Source: Hyphomicrobiaceae bacterium UBA7697 (GTDB lineage: Bacteria > Pseudomonadota > Alphaproteobacteria > Rhizobiales > Methyloligellaceae). Taken from it: a DNA stretch of 64,000 nt. The stretch lies in NCBI GenBank assembly GCA_002482645.1, contig DLGJ01000009.1:1-64000 (forward strand), read 5' to 3'. Positions 19,227 to 28,087 of this stretch are shown here, piece by piece (within the stretch, counting starts at the first letter, position 1; the number at the start of each line of letters is the position of its first letter). The notes beneath the pieces are model-generated. The model was given only the letters and a program-made list of their open reading frames with translations, was not told the origin of the DNA and searched no databases. The position numbers were made by a program, and so were the translations under genes.

Positions 19227-20084
19227 ATGAAGAAACTGCTATTCCTGTTCGACACCGATCCCGTGCCGAGCGTCTTCGATACGGTCGTCGGCTATGACGG
19301 CGGTGCCGACAACATCACCGGCTATGCCGGGGTGACGCCGGAGAACGTGGGTGCGCTGATCGACGGCTGCATCTACACGCGCGGCGGCAAGGACAAGCAG
19401 AACACCGCCATCTTCGTCGGCGGCGGCAACATGGCCAAGGGCGAAGAGCTGTTCGAAACGGTCAAGAAGCACTTCTTCGGTCCGTTCCGCGTCTCCGCGA
19501 TGCTGGATTCCAACGGCTCCAACACGACCGCGGCCGCGGGTGTGGCGCTGCTTGCCAAGGGGCGCGACCTCAAGGGCAAGAAGGCCGTGGTGCTCGCGGG
19601 CACGGGCCCCGTGGGCATGCGGGCGGCGGGTTTCTTCGGCATGGAAGGCTGCGACGTGACCATCACCTCGCGGACGAAGGACCGCGCCGACGAGGCCGCC
19701 AAGGTCATCGAGAAACGCTTTGGCGTGAAAGTTTCCGGCGCCGCGGGCGCGACGGACGAGGAACGCGCCGAGGCCACCAAGGATGCCAATATCATCTACT
19801 CGGCCGGCGCGATCGGCTTGCAGCTCCTGCCGAAATCCGTATGGGAGAACAATCCCAATGTGGAGCTTCTGGCGGACGTGAACGCACAGCCGCCGCTCGG
19901 CATCGAGGGCGTCGACGCCATGGACAAGGGCAAGGACTACGGCGGCAAGATCGCTTACGGCGCGCTCGGGATCGGCGGTTTGAAGCTCAAGCTTCACCGC
20001 GAGTGCATCGCCAAGCTGTTCGAAACCTCAGAGGGCGTTTACGATGCCGAGGCCATCTACGCTCTGGCGAAAGAGATGGCCTAG
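19227..20084 (+). CDS. mtdA: NADP-dependent methylene-tetrahydrofolate/methylene-H4MPT dehydrogenase
   Basis: It interconverts methenyl- and methylene-THF with NADP(H), supplying the C1 donor for serine synthesis. The 285-residue protein matches methylotroph MtdA throughout: MKKLLFLFDTDPVPSVFD start, VGGGNMAKGEELF, and NADP loop VLAGTGPVGMRAAG. ATG 19227 follows AAAGGGGGAAA. The fchA start codon follows the mtdA stop with no gap, so the two consecutive folate enzymes are probably translated together. Confidence 0.97.
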   Translation: MKKLLFLFDTDPVPSVFDTVVGYDGGADNITGYAGVTPENVGALIDGCIYTRGGKDKQNTAIFVGGGNMAKGEELFETVKKHFFGPFRVSAMLDSNGSNTTAAAGVALLAKGRDLKGKKAVVLAGTGPVGMRAAGFFGMEGCDVTITSRTKDRADEAAKVIEKRFGVKVSGAAGATDEERAEATKDANIIYSAGAIGLQLLPKSVWENNPNVELLADVNAQPPLGIEGVDAMDKGKDYGGKIAYGALGIGGLKLKLHRECIAKLFETSEGVYDAEAIYALAKEMA

Positions 20085-20717
20085 ATGACCGAGATCAAGA
20101 ATACCGCGATCGAGCCATTCCTCGACCAACTCGCCTCCAGCGCGGCAACGCCCGGGGGCGGCAGTGCCGCCGCCATTCTCGGCGGCATGGGCGCGGCGCT
20201 CGTCAGCATGGTCTGCAATCTGACGATCGGCAAAAAGAAATACGCCGATGTCGAAGGCGAACTGAAGGACGTCCTGGCGAAGGCCGAAGATCTCCGCCAC
20301 CGGCTGACCGGCATGATCCAGGACGACGTGCGTGCCTTCGATACGGTCATGGGCGCCTACGGCATGCCCAAGGAGACCGATGAAGACAAGGCCGCCCGGG
20401 ACGAGGCCATCCAAGAGGCCCTGAAAATGGCGACCGACGTTCCGGTCCGCTGCTGCCGGCTGGCCCGCGAGGTCATCGACCTCGCGCTGGTCGCTTCGGA
20501 GAAGGGAAACCTCAATGTCATCTCCGATGCGGGCGTCGCCGTACTGTCTGCTTATGCCGCTCTGCGGAGTGCCGCACTAAATGTCTACATCAATGCAAAA
20601 TTGATTTCCGACACGAGCTTTGTCGGCGCTAAGCTGGGTGAGCTGGAGGACCTTCTCGCAGGTGCCGAGGCGACGACAGAGAAGGCGTATGACATTGTTA
20701 AGGGTAAGGTGAGCTGA
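20085..20717 (+). CDS. fchA: Methenyl-tetrahydrofolate cyclohydrolase
   Basis: It hydrates methenyl-THF to 10-formyl-THF (reversible), linking FtfL and MtdA. The 210-residue protein belongs to the cyclodeaminase/cyclohydrolase family. Seen are the N-terminal PGGGSAAAILGGMGAALVSMV helix, which contacts folate, and the KGNLNVISDAGVAVLSAYAAL helix. It starts directly after the mtdA stop. Confidence 0.96.
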   Translation: MTEIKNTAIEPFLDQLASSAATPGGGSAAAILGGMGAALVSMVCNLTIGKKKYADVEGELKDVLAKAEDLRHRLTGMIQDDVRAFDTVMGAYGMPKETDEDKAARDEAIQEALKMATDVPVRCCRLAREVIDLALVASEKGNLNVISDAGVAVLSAYAALRSAALNVYINAKLISDTSFVGAKLGELEDLLAGAEATTEKAYDIVKGKVS

Positions 20718-20721
20718 CGCT

Positions 20722-20768
20722 TTCCGGCGTGGGCTCTTAATAACGGAAAGCCCGCCGAAGGAATTTTT
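20722..20768 (+). terminator. Possible attenuator hairpin between fchA and mtkA
   Basis: An imperfect hairpin can form between the arms around 20722-20735 and 20749-20759 (CGG...GGGCT against AGCCCGCCG with a two-base bulge), followed by GGAATTTTTAAA. It lies in the 67-base gap before mtkA. This could reduce or process the operon transcript between the folate enzymes and malate thiokinase. Confidence 0.4.
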
Positions 20769-20784
20769 AAAAGGGAGGAACGAC

Positions 20785-21963
20785 GTGGACGTTCACGAGT
20801 ATCAAGCGAAAGAACTGTTGGGAAGCTTCGGCGTGCCGGTGGCGAAAGGCGCCGTGGCGTTTAGTCCCGATCAGGCCGTCTATGCGGCGACCGAACTCGG
20901 CGGTTGGAGTTGGGCGGTGAAGGCCCAGATTCACGCTGGTGCGCGCGGCAAGGCCGGCGGCATCAAGATCTGCAAGACCTATCACGAGGTGCGCGAGGCG
21001 GCGCAGGAATTGCTCGGAAAACGTCTGGTTACGCACCAGACGGGTCCGGAAGGCAAGCCGGTTCAGCGCGTCTATGTCGAAGCGGCGGAGCCCTTCGAGA
21101 AGGAGCTTTATCTCGGCTTCGTCCTCGACCGGAAGGCCGAGCGCGTCCGCGTGATCGCCTCCCAGGAAGGCGGCATGGAGATCGAGGAAATCGCCAGGAC
21201 CAATCCAGACGCGATCCTTCAGGTTACCGTCGAGCCCGCCGTCGGCCTACAGGCCTTCCAGGCGCGCGAGCTCGCGTTCCAGCTCGGTCTTAGCATCAAG
21301 CAGGCCCAGAGTTGCGTGTCGACGATCATGAACGCCTACCGCGCGTTCCGCGATTGCGACGCTCAGATGCTGGAGATCAACCCATTGGTGGTCTCCAAGG
21401 ACGACCGCGTGCTCGCGCTCGACGCCAAGATGTCGTTCGACGACAACGCGCTGTTCCGCCGCCCCAACGTGGCCGACATGTACGATCCGTCGCAGCAGGA
21501 TCCGCGGGAGGCCCAGGCCGCCGAGCACAACCTCAACTATATCGGCCTCGAGGGCGATATCGGCTGCATCGTGAACGGCGCGGGTCTGGCCATGGCGACC
21601 ATGGACATGATCAAGCACGCGGGCGGTGAGCCGGCCAACTTCCTCGACGTGGGCGGCGGCGCCTCTCCGGACCGTATCGAAACGGCGATGAAGCTGATCG
21701 TTTCCGACGACAACGTGAAGGCGATCCTGGTGAATATCTTCGCCGGCATCAACCGTTGCGACTGGGTTGCCAAGGGCGTGGTTCAGGCTTGCGGAAACCT
21801 CGACATCAAGGTGCCGCTCATCGTGCGCCTTGCCGGCACCAATGTCGAAGAAGGAAACAGGATCCTCAAGGAGAGCGATCTCAAGCTGATCACCGCCGAG
21901 ACACTGGCCGAGGCCGCCGAGAAGGCGGTTCAGGCTTGCCAGGGCAAGCTACAGGCCGCGTAG
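20785..21963 (+). CDS. mtkA: Malate--CoA ligase (malate thiokinase) beta subunit
   Basis: With MtkB it activates malate to malyl-CoA using ATP, the step before MclA. The 392-residue protein is of the succinyl-CoA synthetase beta type: an ATP-grasp domain starting MDVHEYQAKELL (GTG start after AAGGGAGGAA), VKAQIHAGARGKAGG, and the C-terminal FLDVGGGASPDRI and LVNIFAGINRCDWVA. Position between fchA and mtkB, and the MclA gene downstream, distinguish it from sucC. Confidence 0.95.
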   Translation: MDVHEYQAKELLGSFGVPVAKGAVAFSPDQAVYAATELGGWSWAVKAQIHAGARGKAGGIKICKTYHEVREAAQELLGKRLVTHQTGPEGKPVQRVYVEAAEPFEKELYLGFVLDRKAERVRVIASQEGGMEIEEIARTNPDAILQVTVEPAVGLQAFQARELAFQLGLSIKQAQSCVSTIMNAYRAFRDCDAQMLEINPLVVSKDDRVLALDAKMSFDDNALFRRPNVADMYDPSQQDPREAQAAEHNLNYIGLEGDIGCIVNGAGLAMATMDMIKHAGGEPANFLDVGGGASPDRIETAMKLIVSDDNVKAILVNIFAGINRCDWVAKGVVQACGNLDIKVPLIVRLAGTNVEEGNRILKESDLKLITAETLAEAAEKAVQACQGKLQAA

Positions 21964-21988
21964 AGACGATCATCGGAGAAAATACGTA

Positions 21989-22873
21989 ATGAGCATTCTG
22001 ATTGACGAAAAGACGCCGGTGATTGTCCAAGGTATGACTGGCGACAAGGGTACCTTCCACGCGAAGGAAATGATCGAATACGGCACCAACGTGGTCGGCG
22101 GCGTGACGCCGGGCAAGGGCGGTGGCCGTCATCTCGACCGCCCGCTCTTCAACACCGTGAAGGAAGCGGTGAAGGAAACAGGCGCCGAGGCTTCGATCAC
22201 GTTCGTGGCCCCAGCCTTCTGCTCGGACGCCATCATGGAATGCGCCGACGCGGGCATCAGGCTGGTCTGCTCCATCACGGATGGCATTCCGGCCCAGGAC
22301 ATGATGCGCGTGAAGCGCTACCTGATGCGCTATCCTCGCGAACACCGCACGATGATGGTCGGCCCGAACTGCGCCGGTATCATCAGCCCCGGCAAGGCCA
22401 TGCTGGGCATCATGCCGGGCCACATCTACCTGCAAGGCAATGTGGGCGTGATTTCGCGTTCCGGTACGCTCGGCTACGAGGCCGCGGCGCAGATGAAGGA
22501 CCGGGGGATCGGCATCACGACCTCGGTCGGTATCGGTGGCGATCCGATCAACGGTTCCTCGTTCCTGGATCACCTCGCCCTGTTCGAGGAAGACCCGGAG
22601 ACCGATGCCGTGCTGATGATCGGCGAAATCGGCGGTCCGCAGGAGGCCGAGGCCTCGGCGTGGATCAAGGACAACATGTCCAAGCCGGTCGTCGGCTTCG
22701 TCGCGGGTCTGACCGCTCCGAAGGGGCGGCGCATGGGTCACGCGGGCGCCATCATCTCGGCCACGGGCGATAGCGCCGCCGAGAAGGCCGAAATCATGCG
22801 GGCCAATGGACTGACCGTCGCGCCGAACCCGAGCGAGTTCGGTTCGACCGTCGCGAAGGTCCTCGGACTTTAG
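21989..22873 (+). CDS. mtkB: Malate--CoA ligase (malate thiokinase) alpha subunit
   Basis: This is the CoA-binding subunit of malate thiokinase. The 294 residues show the family N terminus (MSILIDEKTPVIVQGMTGDKG), the CoA-binding YGTNVVGGVTPGKGG, and the phosphorylated His segment MGHAGAIIS near residue 250. It lies 25 bases after mtkA and is followed by a hairpin with a T tract. Confidence 0.95.
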   Translation: MSILIDEKTPVIVQGMTGDKGTFHAKEMIEYGTNVVGGVTPGKGGGRHLDRPLFNTVKEAVKETGAEASITFVAPAFCSDAIMECADAGIRLVCSITDGIPAQDMMRVKRYLMRYPREHRTMMVGPNCAGIISPGKAMLGIMPGHIYLQGNVGVISRSGTLGYEAAAQMKDRGIGITTSVGIGGDPINGSSFLDHLALFEEDPETDAVLMIGEIGGPQEAEASAWIKDNMSKPVVGFVAGLTAPKGRRMGHAGAIISATGDSAAEKAEIMRANGLTVAPNPSEFGSTVAKVLGL

Positions 22874-22880
22874 AAAAAAC

Positions 22881-22930
22881 GCCGGACATGCCGCGGCCAT
22901 CGACCAGGCTTAGGGCGTGTCCGGCTTTTT
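22881..22930 (+). terminator. Terminator-like hairpin between mtkB and ppc
   Basis: The arms GCCGGACATGCC (22881-22892) and GGCGTGTCCGGC (22914-22925) pair over 12 positions with one G-U, around a 21-base loop, and TTTTT follows directly. It sits in the roughly 200-base gap mtkB-ppc, so ppc-mclA may have their own promoter or be expressed at a lower level than the upstream genes. Confidence 0.65.
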
Positions 22931-23072
22931 CCCGAAGCCAAGCAGCTCGAGGTGGGACCGGCCGGCCCCACCTTGCCATCAATCGCCACCGGAACCCGCG
23001 TCCTGGATCAGTCGCCGTGACTTGCGTGCGGCGTCTGAGCCGAAGGTGACAAGACCGGTCAGTGTGATCTGA

Positions 23073-25859
23073 GTGCGAGCGTTGATCATGGACGAGGATG
23101 TAAGAGAGAGCGACGTGGTGGCCGGAACGGACGCCGCAGCTCTTATCGGTGGGACATCGCCAGAGGACGCCGCGAATATCCTGTTCGAGTTGCTGCTCGA
23201 TGTCGTGCGGCGCCATCGCCCCGAAGTCGAACCGGTTCTCACGGGCGGCGCTCAGAAATCCGTCTCCGAATATTCGCCGGACCTCCTGGCGCGTGTGTTG
23301 TCCGCGCAAGGAATCTGGTTCCAGCTCCTGTCTCTCGCCGACCAGAACGCCGCGATGCGCCGCCGCCGCCATATCGAGCGGAAGCGTGGCCGCGACGCGC
23401 TGTTGGGCACGTTCGATCACGTCCTCGCCGAGGCCCGCCGGGCCGGTGTCAGCCCGGGGGAAATCGAGCGTCTCCTGCAGAACCTGCGCATTCGTCCCGT
23501 CATCACGGCTCACCCGACCGAGTCGAAGCGCGTCACCGTTCTCGAGAAATACCGCAAGATCTACCTCCTGCTGCGTGAGCTGGAAGGGAGCCGTTGGACC
23601 GAGCGGGAACGGCAAGCGATTCTCGCGGACATTCGCGACCAGATCGAGCTCGTTTGGATGACCGGCGAGCTTCACCTCGAAAAGCCGACCGTGGAACACG
23701 AAGTCCTTCGGGGACTGCATTTCTTCGACGAGACCCTGTTCGAGAAGGCGCCGGAGATGATGGCGCTGCTCGAAGGGGCTTTGAAGCGGAATTATCCCGA
23801 CGAAGATTTCGATCTGCCGCCCTTTTTCCAGTTCGGTTCGTGGATCGGCGGCGACCGCGACGGCAATCCGTATGTGACCACCGAGGTCACGGGCTGGGCG
23901 CTGCGCCAGAATGCGCTCGCTTCGTTGCGCTACTACCGGGAGCGCCTCGTCGCGCTGGCGCGGGCGATGTCCATAACGCAGCGTGCGTTGCCGGTCCCGG
24001 AGGAGTTCGGCCACGAGCTTGCGTGCGCGCTGCGGGCGAGCGGCGCCGAGGAGGCGATCGCACAGCGCAATCCGGGCGAGCCTTACCGCCAATATCTCAC
24101 CTGCATTCTGCGCAAGCTGGATGTCACCGTGCGTCGTGCCGAAGGCGGAGAGCTCGATGTCGGCACGCCCCATTACACGAACGCCGACGAGCTCATCCAG
24201 GATCTGCGGCGGATGGAGCGTGCCCTGGCGGCCGCGAACGCCTCGACCATCGCCCAAGACATGATTCGCCCGGTCCGGCGCGCCGTCGAGCTGTTCCGGT
24301 TCTCTACCGTCCGGCTCGATCTTCGCGAGAACTCCACGCGTACGACCCAGGCGCTTCAGGCTCTGTGGTGGGCCAGCGACGGCCACGCCGACGGAGAACC
24401 GCCGGAGCTCGGCTCTCCGGAGTGGCGTGCCTGGTTGCTGCGGGCCTTGGCGCGGCCGCTGCCGGCCGACCCTGCGGGCGAGCCCCTGCCGCAAGAGGTG
24501 CGGGACACCATCGCCATGTTCGCGCAAGCGGCGGAAATCCGGCGGGGTCTCGATCCGGATGCCTATGGCTCCTTCATTCTGTCCATGACGCGCTCGGTCG
24601 ACGACATTCTCGGTGCCTATCTTCTGGCCAAGCAGGGCGGTTTGTTCCTGGACGCGGCCGGCACGGAGATTTGCGCGCTGCCGATCGTGCCTCTGTTCGA
24701 GACCATCGACGATTTGAGGGCGGCGCCCGCGATCATGCGCGAGGCGCTGGCCATTCCGCTGATCCGCCGGTCCACCCATTGGCAAGGCGGACTTCAGGAG
24801 GTGATGCTCGGCTACTCGGACTCCAACAAGGACGGTGGTTTCGTCGCCTCGAACTGGGAGCTGGCCAAGGCGCAGACCAGCCTGACGCAGGTCGGCGCGC
24901 GCGCGGGGACGCCGATTTCGTTCTTCCATGGACGCGGCGGCTCGGTGTCGCGCGGCGGCGCGCCCACCGGCCGCGCCATCGCCGCCCAGCCGGCCGGCTC
25001 GATCCGCGGCCGTTTCCGGGTCACGGAGCAAGGCGAGGTCGTCTCGTCGAAATACGCGAACAAGGGCACGTCCCTCTATCAGATGGAGCTTCTGGCCTCG
25101 AGCGTGCTGCAGCACGCGCTGAAGTCCGAGCATGAGGCCGCCCTCAAGCCGAGCGGCGAGTATGACGACGCGCTCGAGGCGTTGTCCGGCCTTTCGCGCG
25201 TGGCCTATGACCGGCTGCTCTCCAATCCGGACCTGGTGACGTATTTCCAGGCCGCAAGTCCGTTGGAGGAGATCTCGCTCCTCAATATCGGCTCGCGGCC
25301 GGCGCGGCGCTTCGGCGCGAGTTCGCTGAAGGATCTGCGGGCCATTCCATGGGTGTTCGCCTGGGCGCAAAACCGGCACATGATCACCAACTGGTATGGG
25401 GTCGGCAGTGCGCTCCGGAGTTTTCTCGACGTGCGCGGTGCCAAAGGCGAGTCCTTGCTGACCGAGTTGTTCGAGCGCTCCCGCTTGTTCCGCCTGATCG
25501 TGGATGAGGTCGAGAAGGCGCTTGCACTTGTGGACCTCGATATCGCCAGCGACTATGCGAGCCTCGTATCCGACGCCGCGGTGCGGAACGCGATCTTCTC
25601 CATGGTTCAGGAGGAGCATGCGCTCACGACCGAGATGGTACTGAAACTTTCAGGCAGCGCCTTCCCTGGCGAACGCTTCCCCCAATTCCGTGCGTCGCTG
25701 GCCGACAGGCTTCCCACGGTCAATCAAGTGAGTCGCGAGCAGGTCGAGCTGCTCGGCCGCTTCAGAGCGAGCGACAACGACGACGAGCGCGAAAAGTTCA
25801 AGCCGGCGTTGCTGCTTTCCATCAATACGGTTGCCGCCGGGCTCGGCGCCACAGGTTAA
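23073..25859 (+). CDS. ppc: Phosphoenolpyruvate carboxylase
   Basis: It carboxylates PEP to oxaloacetate, the CO2-fixing step of the serine cycle. The 928-residue protein has the catalytic His in VITAHPTESKR, the FGSWIGGDRDGNPYV loop, and FHGRGGSVSRGGAPTGRA. The usual C-terminal Arg-Asn-Thr-Gly is changed: the protein ends AAGLGATG, lacking the Arg and Asn positions. Start may be GTG 23073 or ATG 23088; neither has a strong ribosome site. The placement before mclA equals the Methylobacterium serine-cycle order. Confidence 0.96.
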   Translation: MRALIMDEDVRESDVVAGTDAAALIGGTSPEDAANILFELLLDVVRRHRPEVEPVLTGGAQKSVSEYSPDLLARVLSAQGIWFQLLSLADQNAAMRRRRHIERKRGRDALLGTFDHVLAEARRAGVSPGEIERLLQNLRIRPVITAHPTESKRVTVLEKYRKIYLLLRELEGSRWTERERQAILADIRDQIELVWMTGELHLEKPTVEHEVLRGLHFFDETLFEKAPEMMALLEGALKRNYPDEDFDLPPFFQFGSWIGGDRDGNPYVTTEVTGWALRQNALASLRYYRERLVALARAMSITQRALPVPEEFGHELACALRASGAEEAIAQRNPGEPYRQYLTCILRKLDVTVRRAEGGELDVGTPHYTNADELIQDLRRMERALAAANASTIAQDMIRPVRRAVELFRFSTVRLDLRENSTRTTQALQALWWASDGHADGEPPELGSPEWRAWLLRALARPLPADPAGEPLPQEVRDTIAMFAQAAEIRRGLDPDAYGSFILSMTRSVDDILGAYLLAKQGGLFLDAAGTEICALPIVPLFETIDDLRAAPAIMREALAIPLIRRSTHWQGGLQEVMLGYSDSNKDGGFVASNWELAKAQTSLTQVGARAGTPISFFHGRGGSVSRGGAPTGRAIAAQPAGSIRGRFRVTEQGEVVSSKYANKGTSLYQMELLASSVLQHALKSEHEAALKPSGEYDDALEALSGLSRVAYDRLLSNPDLVTYFQAASPLEEISLLNIGSRPARRFGASSLKDLRAIPWVFAWAQNRHMITNWYGVGSALRSFLDVRGAKGESLLTELFERSRLFRLIVDEVEKALALVDLDIASDYASLVSDAAVRNAIFSMVQEEHALTTEMVLKLSGSAFPGERFPQFRASLADRLPTVNQVSREQVELLGRFRASDNDDEREKFKPALLLSINTVAAGLGATG

Positions 25860-25876
25860 ACCAAGAGGAGTATGAC

Positions 25877-26848
25877 ATGAGCTTTACCTTGATCCAGCAG
25901 GCCACGCCGCGCCTACACCGTTCGGAGTTGGCCGTTCCCGGCTCCAACCCCGGCATGTTCGAAAAGGCCGCCGCCAGCGCCGCCGACGTGATCTTTCTCG
26001 ACCTCGAAGATGCCGTCGCGCCGGACGACAAGGAGCAGGCCCGCAAGAACATCATCCAGGGCCTGAACGACGTCGACTGGGGCAGCAAGACCATGATGAT
26101 CCGCATCAACGGTCTCGACACCCATTACGCCTATCGCGATGTGGTCGACGTTATGGAGAACTGCCCGCGTCTCGATATGATCTTGATCCCCAAGGTCGGC
26201 GTGCCGCAGGACGTCTACGCCATCGACATGCTCATGACGCAGATCGAGCAGTACAAGAAGTACGACAAGAAACTCGGCCTCGAGCTTCTCATCGAGACGG
26301 CTTTGGGTATGGCGAATGTGGAGGCCATCGCCCAATCGAGCCCGCGCGTCGAGGCCATGAGCTTCGGCGTCGCCGACTATGCGGCGTCCACCCGCGCGCG
26401 TACGGTCGGTATCGGCGGCCCGCACCCGGACCATGGCGTTCTGACCGACGCCGACGAGAGCGGCAACCGCCAATATCACTGGGGCGATCCTTGGCACTTT
26501 GCCCTGTCGCGCATGATGGTGGCGTGCCGGGCCTATGGCTTGCGGCCCATCGACGGTCCGTTCGGCGATTTCTCCGATCCGGACGGCTACAAGGCCGCCG
26601 CGAAACGTGCCGCCGTGCTCGGCTTCGAGGGCAAGTGGGCTATCCATCCGTCGCAGATCGATCTTGCGAACGAGGTGTTCTCGCCGGCCGCCGCCGAGGT
26701 CGAGAAGGCCCAGCGCATCGTCGAGGCCATGAAGCAGGCCGCGAAGGAAGGCAAGGGTGCCGTGTCGCTCGACGGCCGCCTGATCGACATCGCCTCGATC
26801 CGCCAGGCGCAGGCGCTGCTCGACAAGGCCGCGCAGATCAAGACCTAG
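25877..26848 (+). CDS. mclA: Malyl-CoA / beta-methylmalyl-CoA lyase
   Basis: It splits malyl-CoA to acetyl-CoA and glyoxylate; family members also condense glyoxylate with propionyl-CoA in the EMC pathway. The 323-residue HpcH/HpaI-type protein has FLDLEDAVAPDDKEQAR (metal-ligand acidic residues), IRINGLDTHY, LELLIETALGMANVEAI, and GKWAIHPSQI. ATG follows AAGAGGAG. It is the last gene of the operon, followed by a perfect terminator. Confidence 0.96.
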   Translation: MSFTLIQQATPRLHRSELAVPGSNPGMFEKAAASAADVIFLDLEDAVAPDDKEQARKNIIQGLNDVDWGSKTMMIRINGLDTHYAYRDVVDVMENCPRLDMILIPKVGVPQDVYAIDMLMTQIEQYKKYDKKLGLELLIETALGMANVEAIAQSSPRVEAMSFGVADYAASTRARTVGIGGPHPDHGVLTDADESGNRQYHWGDPWHFALSRMMVACRAYGLRPIDGPFGDFSDPDGYKAAAKRAAVLGFEGKWAIHPSQIDLANEVFSPAAAEVEKAQRIVEAMKQAAKEGKGAVSLDGRLIDIASIRQAQALLDKAAQIKT

Positions 26849-26870
26849 GCGCGTCGCAAGGCTCGAAAAC

Positions 26871-26900
26871 AAAATGGCCGGGGATCCCCCGGCCATTTTT
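26871..26900 (+). terminator. Intrinsic terminator of the serine-cycle operon
   Basis: A perfect 13-bp stem (AAAATGGCCGGGG / CCCCGGCCATTTT) with a 3-base loop is followed by a T tract, 22 bases after the mclA stop. The stem carries A and T runs on both flanks, so it may also work for the small minus-strand gene on the other side. Confidence 0.9.
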
Positions 26901-26971
26901 GTATTCCGCTCCGGAAAGGGCGGGAGGCACGATTCGAGCCCGGTCGCGGGCCGGATCGCGATTTCTCGTCG

Positions 26972-27142
26972 TCAGACCCTGTTCTCGTCGCACTCGCTGC
27001 CGGTGTCGCCCATGGCGACCGTATCGACCAGATCGAGCCCCACTTCGTCGTCGGGGCGCGCCAGGGACGCGGTCGGCAAGAAGCTCAAGCCGTAAACCAG
27101 TCCCACGAGAACAGCGCTGGTCAAAAGCGATAAGACGGACAT
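26972..27142 (-). CDS. Small secreted or membrane peptide, 56 residues
   Basis: The ATG at 27142 is preceded by AGGGAGTGGAGT, a strong ribosome site at normal spacing. The product starts MSVLSLLTSAVLVGLVYGLS, a clear signal peptide or membrane anchor, followed by an acidic tail (DDEVGLDLVD, ending SECDENRV). A longer in-frame extension exists upstream but lacks coding character. The function is not recognised. It stands alone, between the serine-cycle operon terminator and the LysM gene. Confidence 0.55.
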   Translation of the reverse strand: MSVLSLLTSAVLVGLVYGLSFLPTASLARPDDEVGLDLVDTVAMGDTGSECDENRV

Positions 27143-27511
27143 TCGATTACTCCACTCCCTCAATTCATATCTATTTGACAGGCGAAGACGGCAGGGTCTC
27201 GGCCGAATCTCGGCAATTTGTCGGCTGGCTGCGGCGGCCGCGCCATCACTAAGCCGCAAGGCTTGCCGCTTCGTAAATTTAAGCCTTGCTTTACGGTCTG
27301 CGCTTCTGGCCGGGCGGGCCGATGAGCGTGCCGCAGGACCGTCCAAACCCGGCGGCCGTCCAGCGGACCTCGTCCCTCTCGTCCTCGTTCGGCACCGTGC
27401 TGCGGCAAATTCCAATCAGAAGGTTGCCGGGCGCCCGCCCCGTCTGTCGCGGCAAAAGAAACGGCGGCCCGATGGACCGCCGTTTGGATCGTCTGAAGTG
27501 AGGGCGATGCC
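27143..27511. other. Intergenic region containing the LysM gene terminator
   Basis: These 369 bases hold the promoter/leader of the small peptide gene on its left and the terminator of the LysM protein gene on its right (27454-27485). No further gene is supported. Confidence 0.4.
27454..27485 (-). terminator. Terminator downstream of LysM/BON gene
   Basis: Arms AAACGGCGG (27459-27467) and CCGCCGTTT (27477-27485) form a perfect 9-bp stem with a 9-base loop. Read on the minus strand the stem is followed by TTTCTTTTG, placing a functional T-rich tail just after the gene ending at 27512. Confidence 0.65.
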
Positions 27512-27964
27512 TTACACGCCGGCCTTCTGGGCCGGGATGCGGAGCTTCTGGCCCGGATAGATCTTGTCCGGGTGGGAGAGCATCGGCTTGTTCGCCTCGA
27601 AGATGACCATGTATTTGGACCCGTCGCCGTAAGCCTTCTCGGCGATCGCCCAGAGCGTATCGCCCTTCTCGACGGTGTGGAACGAGCCCTCGGGCGTATC
27701 GTCGTCGGTCTTGATGTCCTCGCTGACCTTGGAGATGCCGTCCACGTTGCCGGCGGCGACGATGATCTTCTCGCGTGTCTCCTGATCGGGAACGTCGCCC
27801 GTGACCTTCACGGTCTCGCCGTCGACCTCGACCTTGATCTTATCGGCCAGGCTCGGATCGCCGACTTCCTTGGCGATGGCCTTCGCCGCATCGGCTTCGG
27901 CCGCGTCCGCACCCGAGCCAAAAATGCTTTTGCCCGCGTTCTTGACGAAATCAAAAAATCCCAT
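27512..27964 (-). CDS. BON + LysM domain protein (Kbp/YgaU-like)
   Basis: The 150-residue protein begins MGFFDFVKNAGKSIFG, then has a BON domain (about residues 40-90, VKVTGDVPDQETREKI) and a C-terminal LysM domain (VEKGDTLWAIAEKAYGDG to YPGQKLRIP). Length and order match E. coli Kbp, a cytoplasmic potassium-binding protein; the same function is inferred. ATG 27964 was preferred over 27982 because GAGGAAAGGAAG lies just upstream. Confidence 0.88.
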   Translation of the reverse strand: MGFFDFVKNAGKSIFGSGADAAEADAAKAIAKEVGDPSLADKIKVEVDGETVKVTGDVPDQETREKIIVAAGNVDGISKVSEDIKTDDDTPEGSFHTVEKGDTLWAIAEKAYGDGSKYMVIFEANKPMLSHPDKIYPGQKLRIPAQKAGV

Positions 27965-28087
27965 GTCGCTTCCTTTCCTCAATCATCGGTTCCCAGCAGC
28001 CTGGGGACTTGGGAAAGAAGTTCGCGCTGGCCCTCTCCTTGGGCTCTGGCGATCTCCCCCGATTCAATATTGTGGACGCTCGAGCCG

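Noticed and set aside
22874..25619. A 900-residue minus-strand frame across ppc
   Set aside because: It is opposite the well-supported ppc, and its content is Arg/Leu/Asp-rich shadow with no motif.
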